A stretch of 45,029 nt of DNA from JAFDZW01 sp035632315. GTDB taxonomy: Bacteria > Bacteroidota > Ignavibacteria > Palsa-1295. How positions within the stretch are numbered: the first letter of the stretch is position 1; each line of letters starts with the position of its first letter. The translations under genes and the position numbers were made by a program. The DNA is taken from positions 1-45,029 of the forward strand of contig DASQGZ010000024.1 in assembly GCA_035632315.1 (NCBI GenBank). Direction: 5' to 3'. The notes under the pieces were generated by a model, which saw only the letters and a program-made list of their open reading frames with translations, made no database searches and had not been told where the DNA came from. Below, one piece after another: positions 35,369-43,847 of this stretch.

Positions 35369-36913
35369 ATGGCATCGGAACAATCATTTCTGAAACGGAT
35401 GGAGGAGTACGGATTCCTCTCGCATATCTACGACCATCTGCCGGATGAGTTCACAGCCGTTTTCGAGATCGCACGAGTACTCGAAGCAGAGGATTCCGAA
35501 CTCCGTTCAAAACTTGAGCCTGCGCTGGCATTGCCGTCGCTCGATCATTCATCGATGAAAGATGTCGTCGAGCTTTTCCAGCCTGAGGTCGTCACCGGCG
35601 AAGAATACGAAGCTGATTTCATCCGAAATCGCCGTGATATTGCGCGTATTTATTCCTGGCAATTTACGCTTCCCGACGATCTGTTCGACGAGCGGCTTGC
35701 CGAACGTACGCTCTGGATGCCTGTCGCAAAAGCAGAGAAAATTCTTCCCATTCAAGAGGTCGGTGATGTTTTCTCATTCGACAGCCGCAAACAAAAAGTG
35801 TTCGTGCTTTTCGATACATCTGCATCGATGCGTGCACATCATCGGATTCATCTTGCGAAAGCGATCCTTGTGTATTTCCTTGAGCACAATAAAGACGACC
35901 TCGGCTTTATCAGCCTCAGAACATTCGACGATCATGTCGGCGAATTGCACACTGCTCTCGACCCGGAAAGCTACAATGCCCTGATCCGACACATCCTTCG
36001 GGAATCGCATCTTGGCGGCGGAACAGTACTTCAAAAGGTGCTTCTCGAAGCACTCGACGATATTGGACGGATGGAACATCTCGCCGGAGCGGAAATTCTT
36101 GTTATCACCGATGGCGCTGTCGCTATTGACGAAGCGCTTCTCCGTGGGCGGATCGACGAGGATACGAAAATTCACACGATCAAGATCGGCCATGCGCAGA
36201 TATTTGCCTCCGACAAGCAGATCGACGATCTGATCTCAGGTGGAAAAGTCGGAAACGCGAAAATTCTTGGTGATCTGATCGCCCAAGAGCGCGAGCTAAA
36301 ACGAATGCTCGACCATACGACCGTTCCGGATAAGCGGCACCAACTTGAGGTTTCGCTTCGCAATGTCCGAAGCAATATCAACATGAAACGAAACGATTTT
36401 GCGAACGAATATCGTAAAACGTACGGGCACGAGCTTGAGCGAATTTCGAACGTATTCATCGAGATCGACGACATTGACGATATCGGAATGTTCTGTGCGA
36501 CCGATGAAGCGATCGCGGATATCGAGGAGCTTGTTGCTCAGCTTGAAGAAGACGCAGAACAGTTCTTCACTCCCGAAATGATGAAGAAAATGGCGATTCT
36601 CCACGACCATATTGCATTTCTTCTCAAGTATGAAAAAGACCCCGCCTTACGGGAAAAACTGCAAGAACTTGACGAACGGCTTCGCAGACTCCTTGATGAA
36701 GCAATGAACATCGACGACCCGCTCATGCAAGGACTGAAGCCAAGCGCTGCGAGCCAGCATCTGGCGATCCCGATGACCGACGAAGATGTCCGCGATATGC
36801 ACTTTTTACTTGAGTTCGACGGAGCGTTTGGGAAGACCCAATTAAAGCTGCTTTTGCGATTCGTCATAAAATTCATAGCAAAAAGCATTAAAAAAATATT
36901 CAGAAAACGATGA
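35369..36913 (+). CDS. VWA-domain protein with a cationic amphipathic C-terminal helix
   Basis: 514 residues, no signal peptide. A helical N-terminal region (1-140) is followed by a von Willebrand A domain (about 142-275) with a complete metal-ion site: FDTSASM (DxSxS), GGGTVL (Thr) and ITDGAV (Asp). A charged coiled-coil-like region (about 295-450) follows. The end is a basic amphipathic stretch (LLLRFVIKFIAKSIKKIFRK), suited to bind a membrane surface. VWA proteins of this layout often pair with MoxR-type AAA+ ATPases, but none is in the window. A short inverted repeat TTCCGT/ACGGAA lies before the start. Function unknown. Confidence 0.82.
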   Translation: MASEQSFLKRMEEYGFLSHIYDHLPDEFTAVFEIARVLEAEDSELRSKLEPALALPSLDHSSMKDVVELFQPEVVTGEEYEADFIRNRRDIARIYSWQFTLPDDLFDERLAERTLWMPVAKAEKILPIQEVGDVFSFDSRKQKVFVLFDTSASMRAHHRIHLAKAILVYFLEHNKDDLGFISLRTFDDHVGELHTALDPESYNALIRHILRESHLGGGTVLQKVLLEALDDIGRMEHLAGAEILVITDGAVAIDEALLRGRIDEDTKIHTIKIGHAQIFASDKQIDDLISGGKVGNAKILGDLIAQERELKRMLDHTTVPDKRHQLEVSLRNVRSNINMKRNDFANEYRKTYGHELERISNVFIEIDDIDDIGMFCATDEAIADIEELVAQLEEDAEQFFTPEMMKKMAILHDHIAFLLKYEKDPALREKLQELDERLRRLLDEAMNIDDPLMQGLKPSAASQHLAIPMTDEDVRDMHFLLEFDGAFGKTQLKLLLRFVIKFIAKSIKKIFRKR

Positions 36914-36940
36914 AGCTATCGGAAGCTTCTTATTGTTTAT
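36912..36940 (+). terminator. Weak possible terminator after the VWA gene
   Basis: A 6-bp stem GAAGCT / AGCTTC overlaps the TGA stop codon and is followed by TTATTGTTTATT. The stem is short and the U-tract is broken, so it may be only partial. Confidence 0.4.
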
Positions 36941-36971
36941 TGCCTGACTTTGCACGAACGCTCTCTTTTCG

Positions 36972-38768
36972 ATGAGTTCATTTAAGATCGACCCCGAGTT
37001 ACTCTATAACGCGAAACGCGACGGCTTTAGCGATAAGCAGATCGCAGATATTTTTGGCGTTCGCGAAGAGCAGGTCGCTTCCGAGCGCAAACGCCTTGGC
37101 TTTTTACCAGTGTTTAAGACGGTCGATACCTGCGCCGCTGAGTTCGCAGCAGAAACCCCGTATCATTATTCAACCTACGAAGAAGAGAATGAGTCTCGCC
37201 GCTCTGACAAAAAGAAAATTGCCATTCTCGGCGGTGGTCCTAATAGAATAGGCCAGGGCATCGAGTTCGACTATTGCTGCGTCCACGCCGCGCAAGCGCT
37301 CAGGGCCGAGGGTTTCGAGACGATCATGATCAACTGCAATCCCGAAACCGTCTCGACCGATTACGACACTTGTGACAAGCTCTACTTCGAACCGCTCACG
37401 TTCGAGGATGTGATGAATATTCTCGATTTTGAAAAACCGGATGGAGTGATCATCACGTTCGGCGGGCAGACGCCGCTGAAACTTGCCAAGCAGCTTGAAG
37501 CGGCCGATGTTCCGATCCTTGGCACTGCGCCCGACAGCATTGACATTGCCGAAGACCGTAAACGATTTGGGGAGCTGATAGACAAATTAAAAATTCCGTG
37601 CCCGCCATACGGCACCGCAACGACGGAAGATGAAGCTGTTGCCGTCGCCGATAAGATCGGATATCCTGTGCTTGTACGACCTTCGTACGTACTGGGCGGC
37701 CGCTCGATGGAAATTTGCTACCGGCCGGAAGCTGTTGCCGAATATATGGCAAATGCAAAAGGGGTGAGCCACGACCGGCCTGTTCTCATTGACAGGTTTC
37801 TCGAAGATGCCTACGAATTCGATGTCGATGCCGTTCGTGACACGACAGGAGCCGTTATTATCGGCGGCGTCATGCAGCATATCGAGGAAGCCGGTATTCA
37901 TTCCGGCGATTCCTCGAGTGTTATCCCGCCGTACGATGCCAGCGATGCTGTTTTTTCGACGATCGTAGAGTACACCAAAAAGCTTGCGACTGCTCTTGAA
38001 GTGGTTGGACTGATCAATGTGCAGTATGCGGTTAAAGGCGAGACCGTTTACGTCCTCGAAGTCAATCCGCGCGCAAGCCGGACAGTGCCATTCGTTTCGA
38101 AAGCGACCGGCAGGCCGTTAGCAAAGATCGCCGCGCGGGTAATGATCGGCAAAACATTGAAAGAACTTGGCGTCACTGAGTTCAACAAAGCGATGCCGTA
38201 TGTTTCTATTAAAGAGTCGGTGTTCCCATTCGATAAATTTCCGAAAGTAAAGATGTTTCTCGGACCTGAAATGCGCTCGACCGGAGAAGTCATGGGCACG
38301 GGAAAAGACTTTGGCGAAGCAATATTGAAATCACATCTCGGCGCCGGCATTAAAATCCCGACCGAAGGGACTATTTTCGTCTCGCTCCGCGATCTCGACA
38401 AAAAGCCGCGTACCGCCGAGATCGTCAAAGACTTCGAAGAACTCGGTTTTCATATCATTGCAACCGGCGGCACAACAAAGTTCTTGCTCGAACATGGGGT
38501 CGCAGCAGAGAACATTCTGAAAGTTTCAGAAGGCAGGCCGAACGTTGTTGATGCGATCAAGAATGGCGAAGTACAGTTGGTCATCAATACGCCGAGCGGT
38601 GAAATATCTCGTATCGCAGAATATGAGATCGGCTGGGCGGCAGTTGCATACAAAGTGCCGTTTATTACAACACTCTCAGCTGCGGCAAGTGTTGTGAGCG
38701 CCGTCCGTTCGCTGAAAACGAACTCGCTCGTTGTGCATAGTGTTCAAGAGCTTCACACAATGGTGTAA
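36972..38768 (+). CDS. carB: Carbamoyl-phosphate synthase large subunit, C-terminal half as a separate gene
   Basis: 598 residues, whereas a usual CarB has about 1070. It begins inside the oligomerisation domain (ELLYNAKRDGFSDKQIADI, then FKTVDTCAAEFAAETPYHY), continues with the second ATP-grasp unit (GGGPNRIGQGIEFDYCCVH, NCNPETVSTDYDT, RPSYVLGGRSMEI, EVNPRASRTVPFVSKA) and ends with the MGS-like allosteric domain (IATGGTTKFLLEHGV, VQLVINTPSG). This half makes carbamoyl phosphate from carbamate; the half that makes carboxy-phosphate and carbamate must be encoded elsewhere. Upstream lies an unrelated VWA gene, so this is a true separate gene, as in some other bacteria and archaea with split CarB, not a frameshift. 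Confidence 0.93.
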   Translation: MSSFKIDPELLYNAKRDGFSDKQIADIFGVREEQVASERKRLGFLPVFKTVDTCAAEFAAETPYHYSTYEEENESRRSDKKKIAILGGGPNRIGQGIEFDYCCVHAAQALRAEGFETIMINCNPETVSTDYDTCDKLYFEPLTFEDVMNILDFEKPDGVIITFGGQTPLKLAKQLEAADVPILGTAPDSIDIAEDRKRFGELIDKLKIPCPPYGTATTEDEAVAVADKIGYPVLVRPSYVLGGRSMEICYRPEAVAEYMANAKGVSHDRPVLIDRFLEDAYEFDVDAVRDTTGAVIIGGVMQHIEEAGIHSGDSSSVIPPYDASDAVFSTIVEYTKKLATALEVVGLINVQYAVKGETVYVLEVNPRASRTVPFVSKATGRPLAKIAARVMIGKTLKELGVTEFNKAMPYVSIKESVFPFDKFPKVKMFLGPEMRSTGEVMGTGKDFGEAILKSHLGAGIKIPTEGTIFVSLRDLDKKPRTAEIVKDFEELGFHIIATGGTTKFLLEHGVAAENILKVSEGRPNVVDAIKNGEVQLVINTPSGEISRIAEYEIGWAAVAYKVPFITTLSAAASVVSAVRSLKTNSLVVHSVQELHTMV

Positions 38769-38778
38769 TAAGTTTATA

Positions 38779-38829
38779 AGAGGAAATGGAGTCTTCCTCA
38801 CCCAACCGCCTCTTGGCTGATGACTCCTG
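38779..38829 (+). ncRNA. Fluoride riboswitch (crcB motif)
   Basis: The 85 bases before crcB hold the complete aptamer pattern. Stem GAGGAA/TTCCTC encloses ATGGAGTC; then AACCGCC, a TCTT loop and GGCTGATGACTCCT. The GGAGTC in the first loop is exactly complementary to GACTCC after TGATG, giving the expected pseudoknot, and the conserved AUG and UGAUG elements are in place. It lines up region by region with known members. No terminator follows and the gene start is only 25 bases downstream, so control is probably of translation initiation. It should switch crcB on when fluoride binds. Confidence 0.93.
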
Positions 38830-38853
38830 TTCACAATTTATCTATGTATAAGA

Positions 38854-39228
38854 ATGAACAGGAATTTCTTGCTTGTCGGCGCCGGCGGTTTTGTCGGTAG
38901 TATCAGCCGGTATCTTGTTGCCGTATCACTTGACAGAACATTACATCCGTTTCCAACAGGTACATTTTTAATCAATATCGCCGGCTGTCTGCTCATCGGT
39001 ATCATTTATGGTATCAGCGACCGAAATGCCTTGCTGACGCCGGAATGGAGGCTCTTTCTTGCAACCGGATTCTGCGGCGGCTTTACGACCTTTTCGGCAT
39101 TTGCGTATGAGAATATACATCTTATCGCAACAGAAGAATACCTCCACCTTTTTCTTTATACCGGCGCCAGCATCGTGATCGGGTTTCTTGCAGCCGCAGC
39201 AGGAGTATTTATTGCAAAGCAGTTCTGA
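38854..39228 (+). CDS. crcB: Fluoride channel/exporter CrcB (Fluc)
   Basis: 124 residues with four membrane helices, the normal length. Signatures: VGAGGFVGSISRYLV at the N-terminus, FPTGTFLINIAGCLLIG with the pore Asn, and FLATGFCGGFTTFSAFAYE with the phenylalanine-box residues and central sodium site. It forms a dual-topology dimer that lets fluoride out of the cytoplasm. A single copy can form the homodimer. The fluoride riboswitch just upstream confirms the function. Confidence 0.96.
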   Translation: MNRNFLLVGAGGFVGSISRYLVAVSLDRTLHPFPTGTFLINIAGCLLIGIIYGISDRNALLTPEWRLFLATGFCGGFTTFSAFAYENIHLIATEEYLHLFLYTGASIVIGFLAAAAGVFIAKQF

Positions 39229-39314
39229 ATGGCTCTTGTCCCGACACTAAAAGATTTCCGAGCGGGTTTATGATGTTAAAATATCATGCACATCGAGATT
39301 GAGTTGTCGTGCTC

Positions 39315-41675
39315 ATGAAAAATCGAACGCTTTTTCTTATCACACTCGTATGTGTGATCTATTATCCGTTGTCCTCATTCGGACAATTACCCTCTTCGCC
39401 GAAACTGTGGCTACGCAGTGATACGGGTATCGTCACAAATGGGTTGAATCTCGTTTCATGGGGTGATGTGCGTGACACGACGAAAAAATTTTTCGTGCCT
39501 GCCGGTCAAGGAAGCCCAAATTATTTTGCGGGAAATTTCAACGGACGTCCGTCCGTCTCGTTCGACGGCCTTCTCGCATTTCTTGAAGGGCCGCCTATCT
39601 ATCCAACTTCTGAGGATTATACGATCTTTATTGTTTGTAAAGTTTCTGACTTCACAAAAACGAATAATATATTTTCAGGCACATCCGGTCATGCGATCTG
39701 GCTTTCCGGTACAAGATACCCGAATGTCTTCCACGGAAATTTTTCGAATGTTACGTCAAGCGGTATTGCTTTTGGCGATACGGCGATGATGCTCGAAGTA
39801 AAATTTGATCAGGCAACGCAGATCGCTTCGATCCGTATCAACGATGAAGATGCCGACTCGAATTTCATCGGAGTCAATACCGATTCAACACTTTTTATCG
39901 GCGCGTATGCCGCCGGCAATTTATTCGCAGGTTCGATCGCGGAGATCATAATGTACAATCGTTATCTTCATTCGATCGAGCAGGACAGCATTGAGCATTA
40001 TCTCGAAAATAGGTATGGCATTGCAGGCCCAAAGCCTGTCCCGGAACAGTCAATAATTTTTACATCTTTGCCCAAAGTAAAGCAGCTTTATCCTCGGAAC
40101 GGAATGGACTCGACCGTGATCCCGATCACGGGATATGTCAAATCTCCGAAGGCAGATTCGATCTATCTCTATCAGTACAGAAATTTTTTACGCTATAAAC
40201 GGATCTCATATCCGTTAGTATTCTCCGATTCGGAAGCGGCGTTCTCGTTTTTTGAAAAGATCAAAGCCGAAACTGCGGAATACCGGTTCGTTGTAGGCCT
40301 TCATAATAAAGACGGATGGGATTCTGTCATTGCAGATCGCGACAGCATCGTCAGCGGCGATGTGATCTTCATTTGCGGCCAATCGAACTCGATCTTTGGA
40401 AGCTCGACAGAAACATTTCGCAACGAATATTGCCGGACATTCGGCAACAATATGGGGCAGAGCGGCGATACGTCCTGGGTGATGTCCGATGTTTCAGGCA
40501 GCGGCGGCGGACCCGATGTCTGTGAGTGGGGGCTTACACTACAAAAATCAATTCTGTACACATACCATATTCCGACAGTGATCATTAACGGTGGCGTCGG
40601 CGGAACGCAGATCGAATTGCACCAAAGAAATTCTGTTGATCCTGAAAACCTTCGTACGATCTATGGGAATATGCTCTATCGTGCAAAAAGATCAGGTCTC
40701 GATACTGTCGCACCGATGATGTTCTGGTATCAGGGTGAATCGAATCAGCCGACGAATTATTATAATAATTTCAAGGCGCTTTATAATTCATGGAAAGGCG
40801 ATTACCCCAATCTGCGAAAGTTCTATGTTATCCAAATTCATCCGGGATGCAGCCAACCGGGAGCAGCAGAACTCCGAGAACTGCTTCGCACCATGCCCGA
40901 CTCATTGGCACATATTCAAGGCTATTGCCCGGACGGAGCGCCCGGCCACGATGGCTGCCATTATACACTTGGCAATGGCTACCAAGTGATCGGCTCGCAG
41001 CTCTTTTCAATTCTTAACAGAGATTTTTATAATACACCGGACACAGCAGGCATCGAATCGCCGAATCTCAGCACCGCATTTTATACCGATTCTACTCACA
41101 GCTCTGTCACGCTTATCTTTAAGCCGGCAGGTACCATCGTTCGAATTCCGTCCGATACGATTGTAAATGGTATTACTGAATCCGTCAAAGATTATTTTTA
41201 TTTTGACAACGATACTTCAGTCGTCAGTTCGATCACCGCATCACATGATACGGTGACGCTGAAATTGAAGTCGCCCTTAAGCGCAAAGACGATCAGTTAT
41301 CTCCCCGATCAATATTATAATGCAACGGCAACGACGTATGAAGGTCCGTGGCTTTCAAGCCAGCGCGGAGTCGGAGCATTTTCTTTCTGGCACGTGCCTG
41401 TCTTAGAGCCCTCACAAGTCGGGTTTGTAAATGACCAACGGCAATCACAACGCATTGTTGCAACTGTGATCAGTAAAAAACTTCACCTGAATGTAAATGA
41501 ACATGCTCATATCGTGATTTCTGTTTATAACGAACTTGGGCAGGAAATGACGAAGCTTGCAGATAAAGAATTTACCGTAGGAAATTATGAATTCCCTCTT
41601 CAACAATTATCCGGCGCTTATTTTTTACGGATCAACACTCCAAGCGAATCGCAGTTAATAAAAGTAATTCTTTAG
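39315..41675 (+). CDS. Secreted sialate O-acetylesterase-type (SASA) esterase with LamG-like domain and T9SS sorting domain
   Basis: 786 residues from the ATG at 39315 (a GTG lies two codons upstream). Signal peptide, then a LamG/concanavalin-like domain (about 25-235; LWLRSDTGIV, GSIAEIIMYNRYL). An SGNH-type esterase domain (about 340-580) follows: ICGQSNSIFG with Ser357, GGVGGTQIELH, MFWYQGESNQP with Glu475, and GHDGCHYT with Asp546 and His549. A beta-rich linker and a T9SS tail (ISVYNELGQEMTKL, then LSGAYFLRINT) close it. It probably removes acetyl groups from polysaccharides or sialic acids outside the cell. Substrate is inference. Confidence 0.88.
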   Translation: MKNRTLFLITLVCVIYYPLSSFGQLPSSPKLWLRSDTGIVTNGLNLVSWGDVRDTTKKFFVPAGQGSPNYFAGNFNGRPSVSFDGLLAFLEGPPIYPTSEDYTIFIVCKVSDFTKTNNIFSGTSGHAIWLSGTRYPNVFHGNFSNVTSSGIAFGDTAMMLEVKFDQATQIASIRINDEDADSNFIGVNTDSTLFIGAYAAGNLFAGSIAEIIMYNRYLHSIEQDSIEHYLENRYGIAGPKPVPEQSIIFTSLPKVKQLYPRNGMDSTVIPITGYVKSPKADSIYLYQYRNFLRYKRISYPLVFSDSEAAFSFFEKIKAETAEYRFVVGLHNKDGWDSVIADRDSIVSGDVIFICGQSNSIFGSSTETFRNEYCRTFGNNMGQSGDTSWVMSDVSGSGGGPDVCEWGLTLQKSILYTYHIPTVIINGGVGGTQIELHQRNSVDPENLRTIYGNMLYRAKRSGLDTVAPMMFWYQGESNQPTNYYNNFKALYNSWKGDYPNLRKFYVIQIHPGCSQPGAAELRELLRTMPDSLAHIQGYCPDGAPGHDGCHYTLGNGYQVIGSQLFSILNRDFYNTPDTAGIESPNLSTAFYTDSTHSSVTLIFKPAGTIVRIPSDTIVNGITESVKDYFYFDNDTSVVSSITASHDTVTLKLKSPLSAKTISYLPDQYYNATATTYEGPWLSSQRGVGAFSFWHVPVLEPSQVGFVNDQRQSQRIVATVISKKLHLNVNEHAHIVISVYNELGQEMTKLADKEFTVGNYEFPLQQLSGAYFLRINTPSESQLIKVIL

Positions 41676-41681
41676 TTTATT

Positions 41682-42500
41682 CTAATAAAAATTATACTCG
41701 AATCTCGCAAAAAAAGAATTTGGACTTTTTTGTATAAAACCGGACGTCACTGTTATTGCATATGCAAGATCGAACCGCGCAACTGAATTAAGAATGAGCT
41801 GCGGTCCAAGCGATAGCAGCATTTCTGTGGCATGTTCGGACGTTGTATGCCCGTCTACACTTTGATCATACAATGATTGATAAGAAAGTAATTCAGCATA
41901 CACATTGATATTCGGATCCGAATATCCGGTATAGCTCGGTGGATAGATAAGATATCCGACGGAAAACGAACTATTGAGATTAGTGATATTCGAATATGTC
42001 ATCGATGATATTGATATCTCTTTCAGAGCGCGAGTTGCCCCGACTGTCAAAGAGAGCGCAAGCCGATTTTCGAGTACTGTAGCAATAAATCCTCCGGACA
42101 CAATCGGACCGGCGCCTTTAAATGAAAGAGCCGGCGACATACTGTGCTGTTCCCCGCCAAGCGCTTCGCCATAAGCCGAAATACGGAAATGATATTTAAA
42201 TCCGTCGTCAACATAGAGCCGATACTTTACGTAAGCACCAAACGTCTCCGGATGAAACCCGGTGAGTTGGTTCGAACCGTAAGCTTGCAGATGAACCATC
42301 AGGTCTTTCGTAAGGCCGTACATTACTTCTGTTCCGAAACGCGAAACCGTTTTATTATCCTGCCAGATGTCCGATGAAACCCTCAGCCCGAACCGACCTG
42401 CAGGCATATTGCTTGCAGGTTCGGTTTGGATGAAGAGTTCTTGGGCCCGAGCAGTGAACGACACCGCCGTGAGCAACAACAATACGAGCGCTCGGATCAT
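41682..42500 (-). CDS. Predicted outer-membrane beta-barrel protein of the metal cluster
   Basis: 272 residues. Signal peptide MIRALVLLLLTAVSFTARA. The mature part is a run of alternating hydrophobic/polar strands (e.g. RFGLRVSSDIWQD, HFRISAYGEALGG, FIATVLENRLALSLTVGAT) and it ends in FFARFEYNFY with a terminal aromatic, the signal for barrel insertion. I do not recognise a named family. Its ATG overlaps the stop of the HMA-domain gene (ATGA), so it should act with it, possibly as a channel or adhesion site for metal export. That function is inference. Confidence 0.7.
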   Translation of the reverse strand: MIRALVLLLLTAVSFTARAQELFIQTEPASNMPAGRFGLRVSSDIWQDNKTVSRFGTEVMYGLTKDLMVHLQAYGSNQLTGFHPETFGAYVKYRLYVDDGFKYHFRISAYGEALGGEQHSMSPALSFKGAGPIVSGGFIATVLENRLALSLTVGATRALKEISISSMTYSNITNLNSSFSVGYLIYPPSYTGYSDPNINVYAELLSYQSLYDQSVDGHTTSEHATEMLLSLGPQLILNSVARFDLAYAITVTSGFIQKSPNSFFARFEYNFY

Positions 42501-43060
42501 AATGATACGTGATAGAGCGTCCCTGTCACTTTGTAATCACCTTCGCAACACATCGCCGCTTTGCCTTTTTTGTAGCAATCAAGCGAGGTCATCTTCGCAA
42601 GCGAAGTGAATTCTTTCTTGGATACATACTGCTTATCGACAAACCGAAGCGTCACCGGGCCCGATAATGTTTTCGAATCTGCTCCGATGAAATGATACGT
42701 ATCGCCCTGATAGACAAAGTGGTAATCTTTCCCGACAGTAGTATGATCGAAGTTAAATACTGCCTTGATCGAGCGAACCGTGAATCCGGCATCTTCAATC
42801 ATCTTGCGGACATCGTCCATTGACACCTTCGTATCTTTCTTGAATCTGATGTGCGCCACAAGGTCGTTCAGATCGACCCAGATCGTATCGACGAACGCCA
42901 ATTTTTTCAGTGTCACTTCCGTGCCTTTCGAGCACAACGAACATGTCAAGCCGTCAACGCCGACATCGGCGCTGATAAATTGCGCTCGCGATGAAAGCGA
43001 GGTAGCAATAACGAAGAAAACGGCGGCTAAAAAGAACTTTATCATAACATTCCTTTTCAT
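42497..43060 (-). CDS. Exported heavy-metal-associated (HMA) domain protein
   Basis: 187 residues. The signal peptide follows either ATG (43060 or 43045). Residues 30-100 form an HMA fold with VDGLTCSLCSKGTEVTL (Cys40, Cys43), a GLTCxxC variant of the usual GMTCxxC, and the paired strands VDTIWVDLNDLVAHIRF. The C-terminal half is unlike HMA: YHFVYQGDTYHFIGADS and CYKKGKAAMCCEGDY with three more Cys. It probably binds Cu(I), Zn or mercury outside the cytoplasm and may hand it to the neighbouring barrel protein. Translation is coupled to that gene. A strong hairpin precedes it. Confidence 0.85.
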   Translation of the reverse strand: MKRNVMIKFFLAAVFFVIATSLSSRAQFISADVGVDGLTCSLCSKGTEVTLKKLAFVDTIWVDLNDLVAHIRFKKDTKVSMDDVRKMIEDAGFTVRSIKAVFNFDHTTVGKDYHFVYQGDTYHFIGADSKTLSGPVTLRFVDKQYVSKKEFTSLAKMTSLDCYKKGKAAMCCEGDYKVTGTLYHVSL

Positions 43061-43065
43061 AATGG

Positions 43066-43103
43066 AAAAACTGCTGCCTGCCGAACTTACATTCGGCAGG
43101 CAG
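43066..43103 (-). terminator. Intergenic hairpin (terminator or attenuator)
   Basis: On the minus strand, CTGCCTGCCGAA pairs perfectly over 12 bp with TTCGGCAGGCAG across a six-base loop (43074-43103) and is followed by CAGTTTTT (T5). It lies between the Cys-rich peptide gene and the HMA gene. The short T-run suggests partial termination, making the first gene more abundant, or processing of the message. Confidence 0.65.
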
Positions 43104-43116
43104 TCGTGTCAGTTAT

Positions 43117-43290
43117 TTATTTGCAGCATGACATTGTGCAATCGCTGCACGACGAGCCGCAGCAATCCGAACAGTTGTCGCAGCTGCATGCTGCGGCTTT
43201 GACAGATGGTGTGCGGTCACTTGACGATGCTGTTGCCGCTCCGAAGCTGACTAAGCCTGCAAGGAGCATGAAAAATAATGCGGTTCTCAT
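43117..43290 (-). CDS. Small Cys-rich exported peptide, metallothionein-like
   Basis: 57 residues. ATG at 43290 with an AAAGGA site before it; stop TAA at 43119-43117. Residues 1-21 are a signal peptide (MRTALFFMLLAGLVSFGAATA). The mature part, after a short Ser/Thr/Lys linker, holds nine cysteines in 21 residues: Cys35, 37, 40, 43, 44, 48, 51, 55 and 56, arranged as CxC, CxxC, CC and CxxC. There is no other hydrophobic core, so the cysteines should bind metal or form disulfides. A plus-strand frame at 43106-43348 overlaps but has no signal or motif. Linked to the HMA gene. Confidence 0.72.
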   Translation of the reverse strand: MRTALFFMLLAGLVSFGAATASSSDRTPSVKAAACSCDNCSDCCGSSCSDCTMSCCK

Positions 43291-43398
43291 TGTAAATTCC
43301 TTTCGTAAAAATTATTTGTGTTATGAGATCTCAAGCAACATTGCCTGAAAATCCCGGGCGAATAAATTTATCCGCCTCGTCTGTCGAAAGGATCTGAA

Positions 43399-43776
43399 TT
43401 AAATCCGGAATGTACAGACAACCAGATATACGGGAGGGCTGTTGTCGAAAAAATGGAGTTGGCTGATACTGTTAATATAAACCGGTAACGTTTCCGCGAC
43501 CGGGTTCACTGCAGTGACGATAGCTTTCGCGACGGTCGGAGCAGGAACACTTGTTTTCAGTACCGGGGTAGGTACGAGTTTGCAATACTGGTACTTGCAT
43601 ATAGGGCAATCGGATTGTTTGGAATCCGAATGAGGGGCTTGATGTGCAGGGTGCGGACAACACACCGGTACCGGTGTTTCTACTTTGACAAAGCAAAACG
43701 CCATTGGTGCAACAGAAAACGTCGCAGCAAAGAATACTACGAACGCCATAACCAACCGTGCTGGTTTGCTCCTCAT
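43399..43776 (-). CDS. Small exported Cys/His-rich protein
   Basis: 125 residues. Signal peptide (MRSKPARLVMAFVVFFAATF, then SVAPMAF), followed by PVPVCCPHPAHQAPHSDSK and QSDCPICKYQYC: five cysteines (39, 40, 57, 60, 65) and four histidines suited to hold a metal. A Pro/Val linker follows and the C-terminus PPVYLVVCTFRI is beta-like. Small proteins of this build (DUF2946-like) are often found beside copper and zinc resistance genes. The family match is by appearance only. It lies 108 bases upstream of the Cys-rich peptide gene on the same strand. Confidence 0.62.
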   Translation of the reverse strand: MRSKPARLVMAFVVFFAATFSVAPMAFCFVKVETPVPVCCPHPAHQAPHSDSKQSDCPICKYQYCKLVPTPVLKTSVPAPTVAKAIVTAVNPVAETLPVYINSISQLHFFDNSPPVYLVVCTFRI

Positions 43777-43847
43777 TAATAACTTTAACGGGACGTTTTC
43801 AAAAAGGATTCAACATAAAAATAATCTTTTGTCAAGTTGCTGCATAG

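Noticed and set aside
36914..36972. Frameshift or deletion removing the first half of carB
   Set aside because: The upstream sequence encodes an intact unrelated VWA protein and this gene has its own ATG; a split gene is simpler, though an assembly join cannot be excluded.
43106..43348. Plus-strand 80-codon open frame over the Cys-rich peptide
   Set aside because: No signal peptide or motif; the minus-strand frame has a start site, signal peptide and patterned cysteines.
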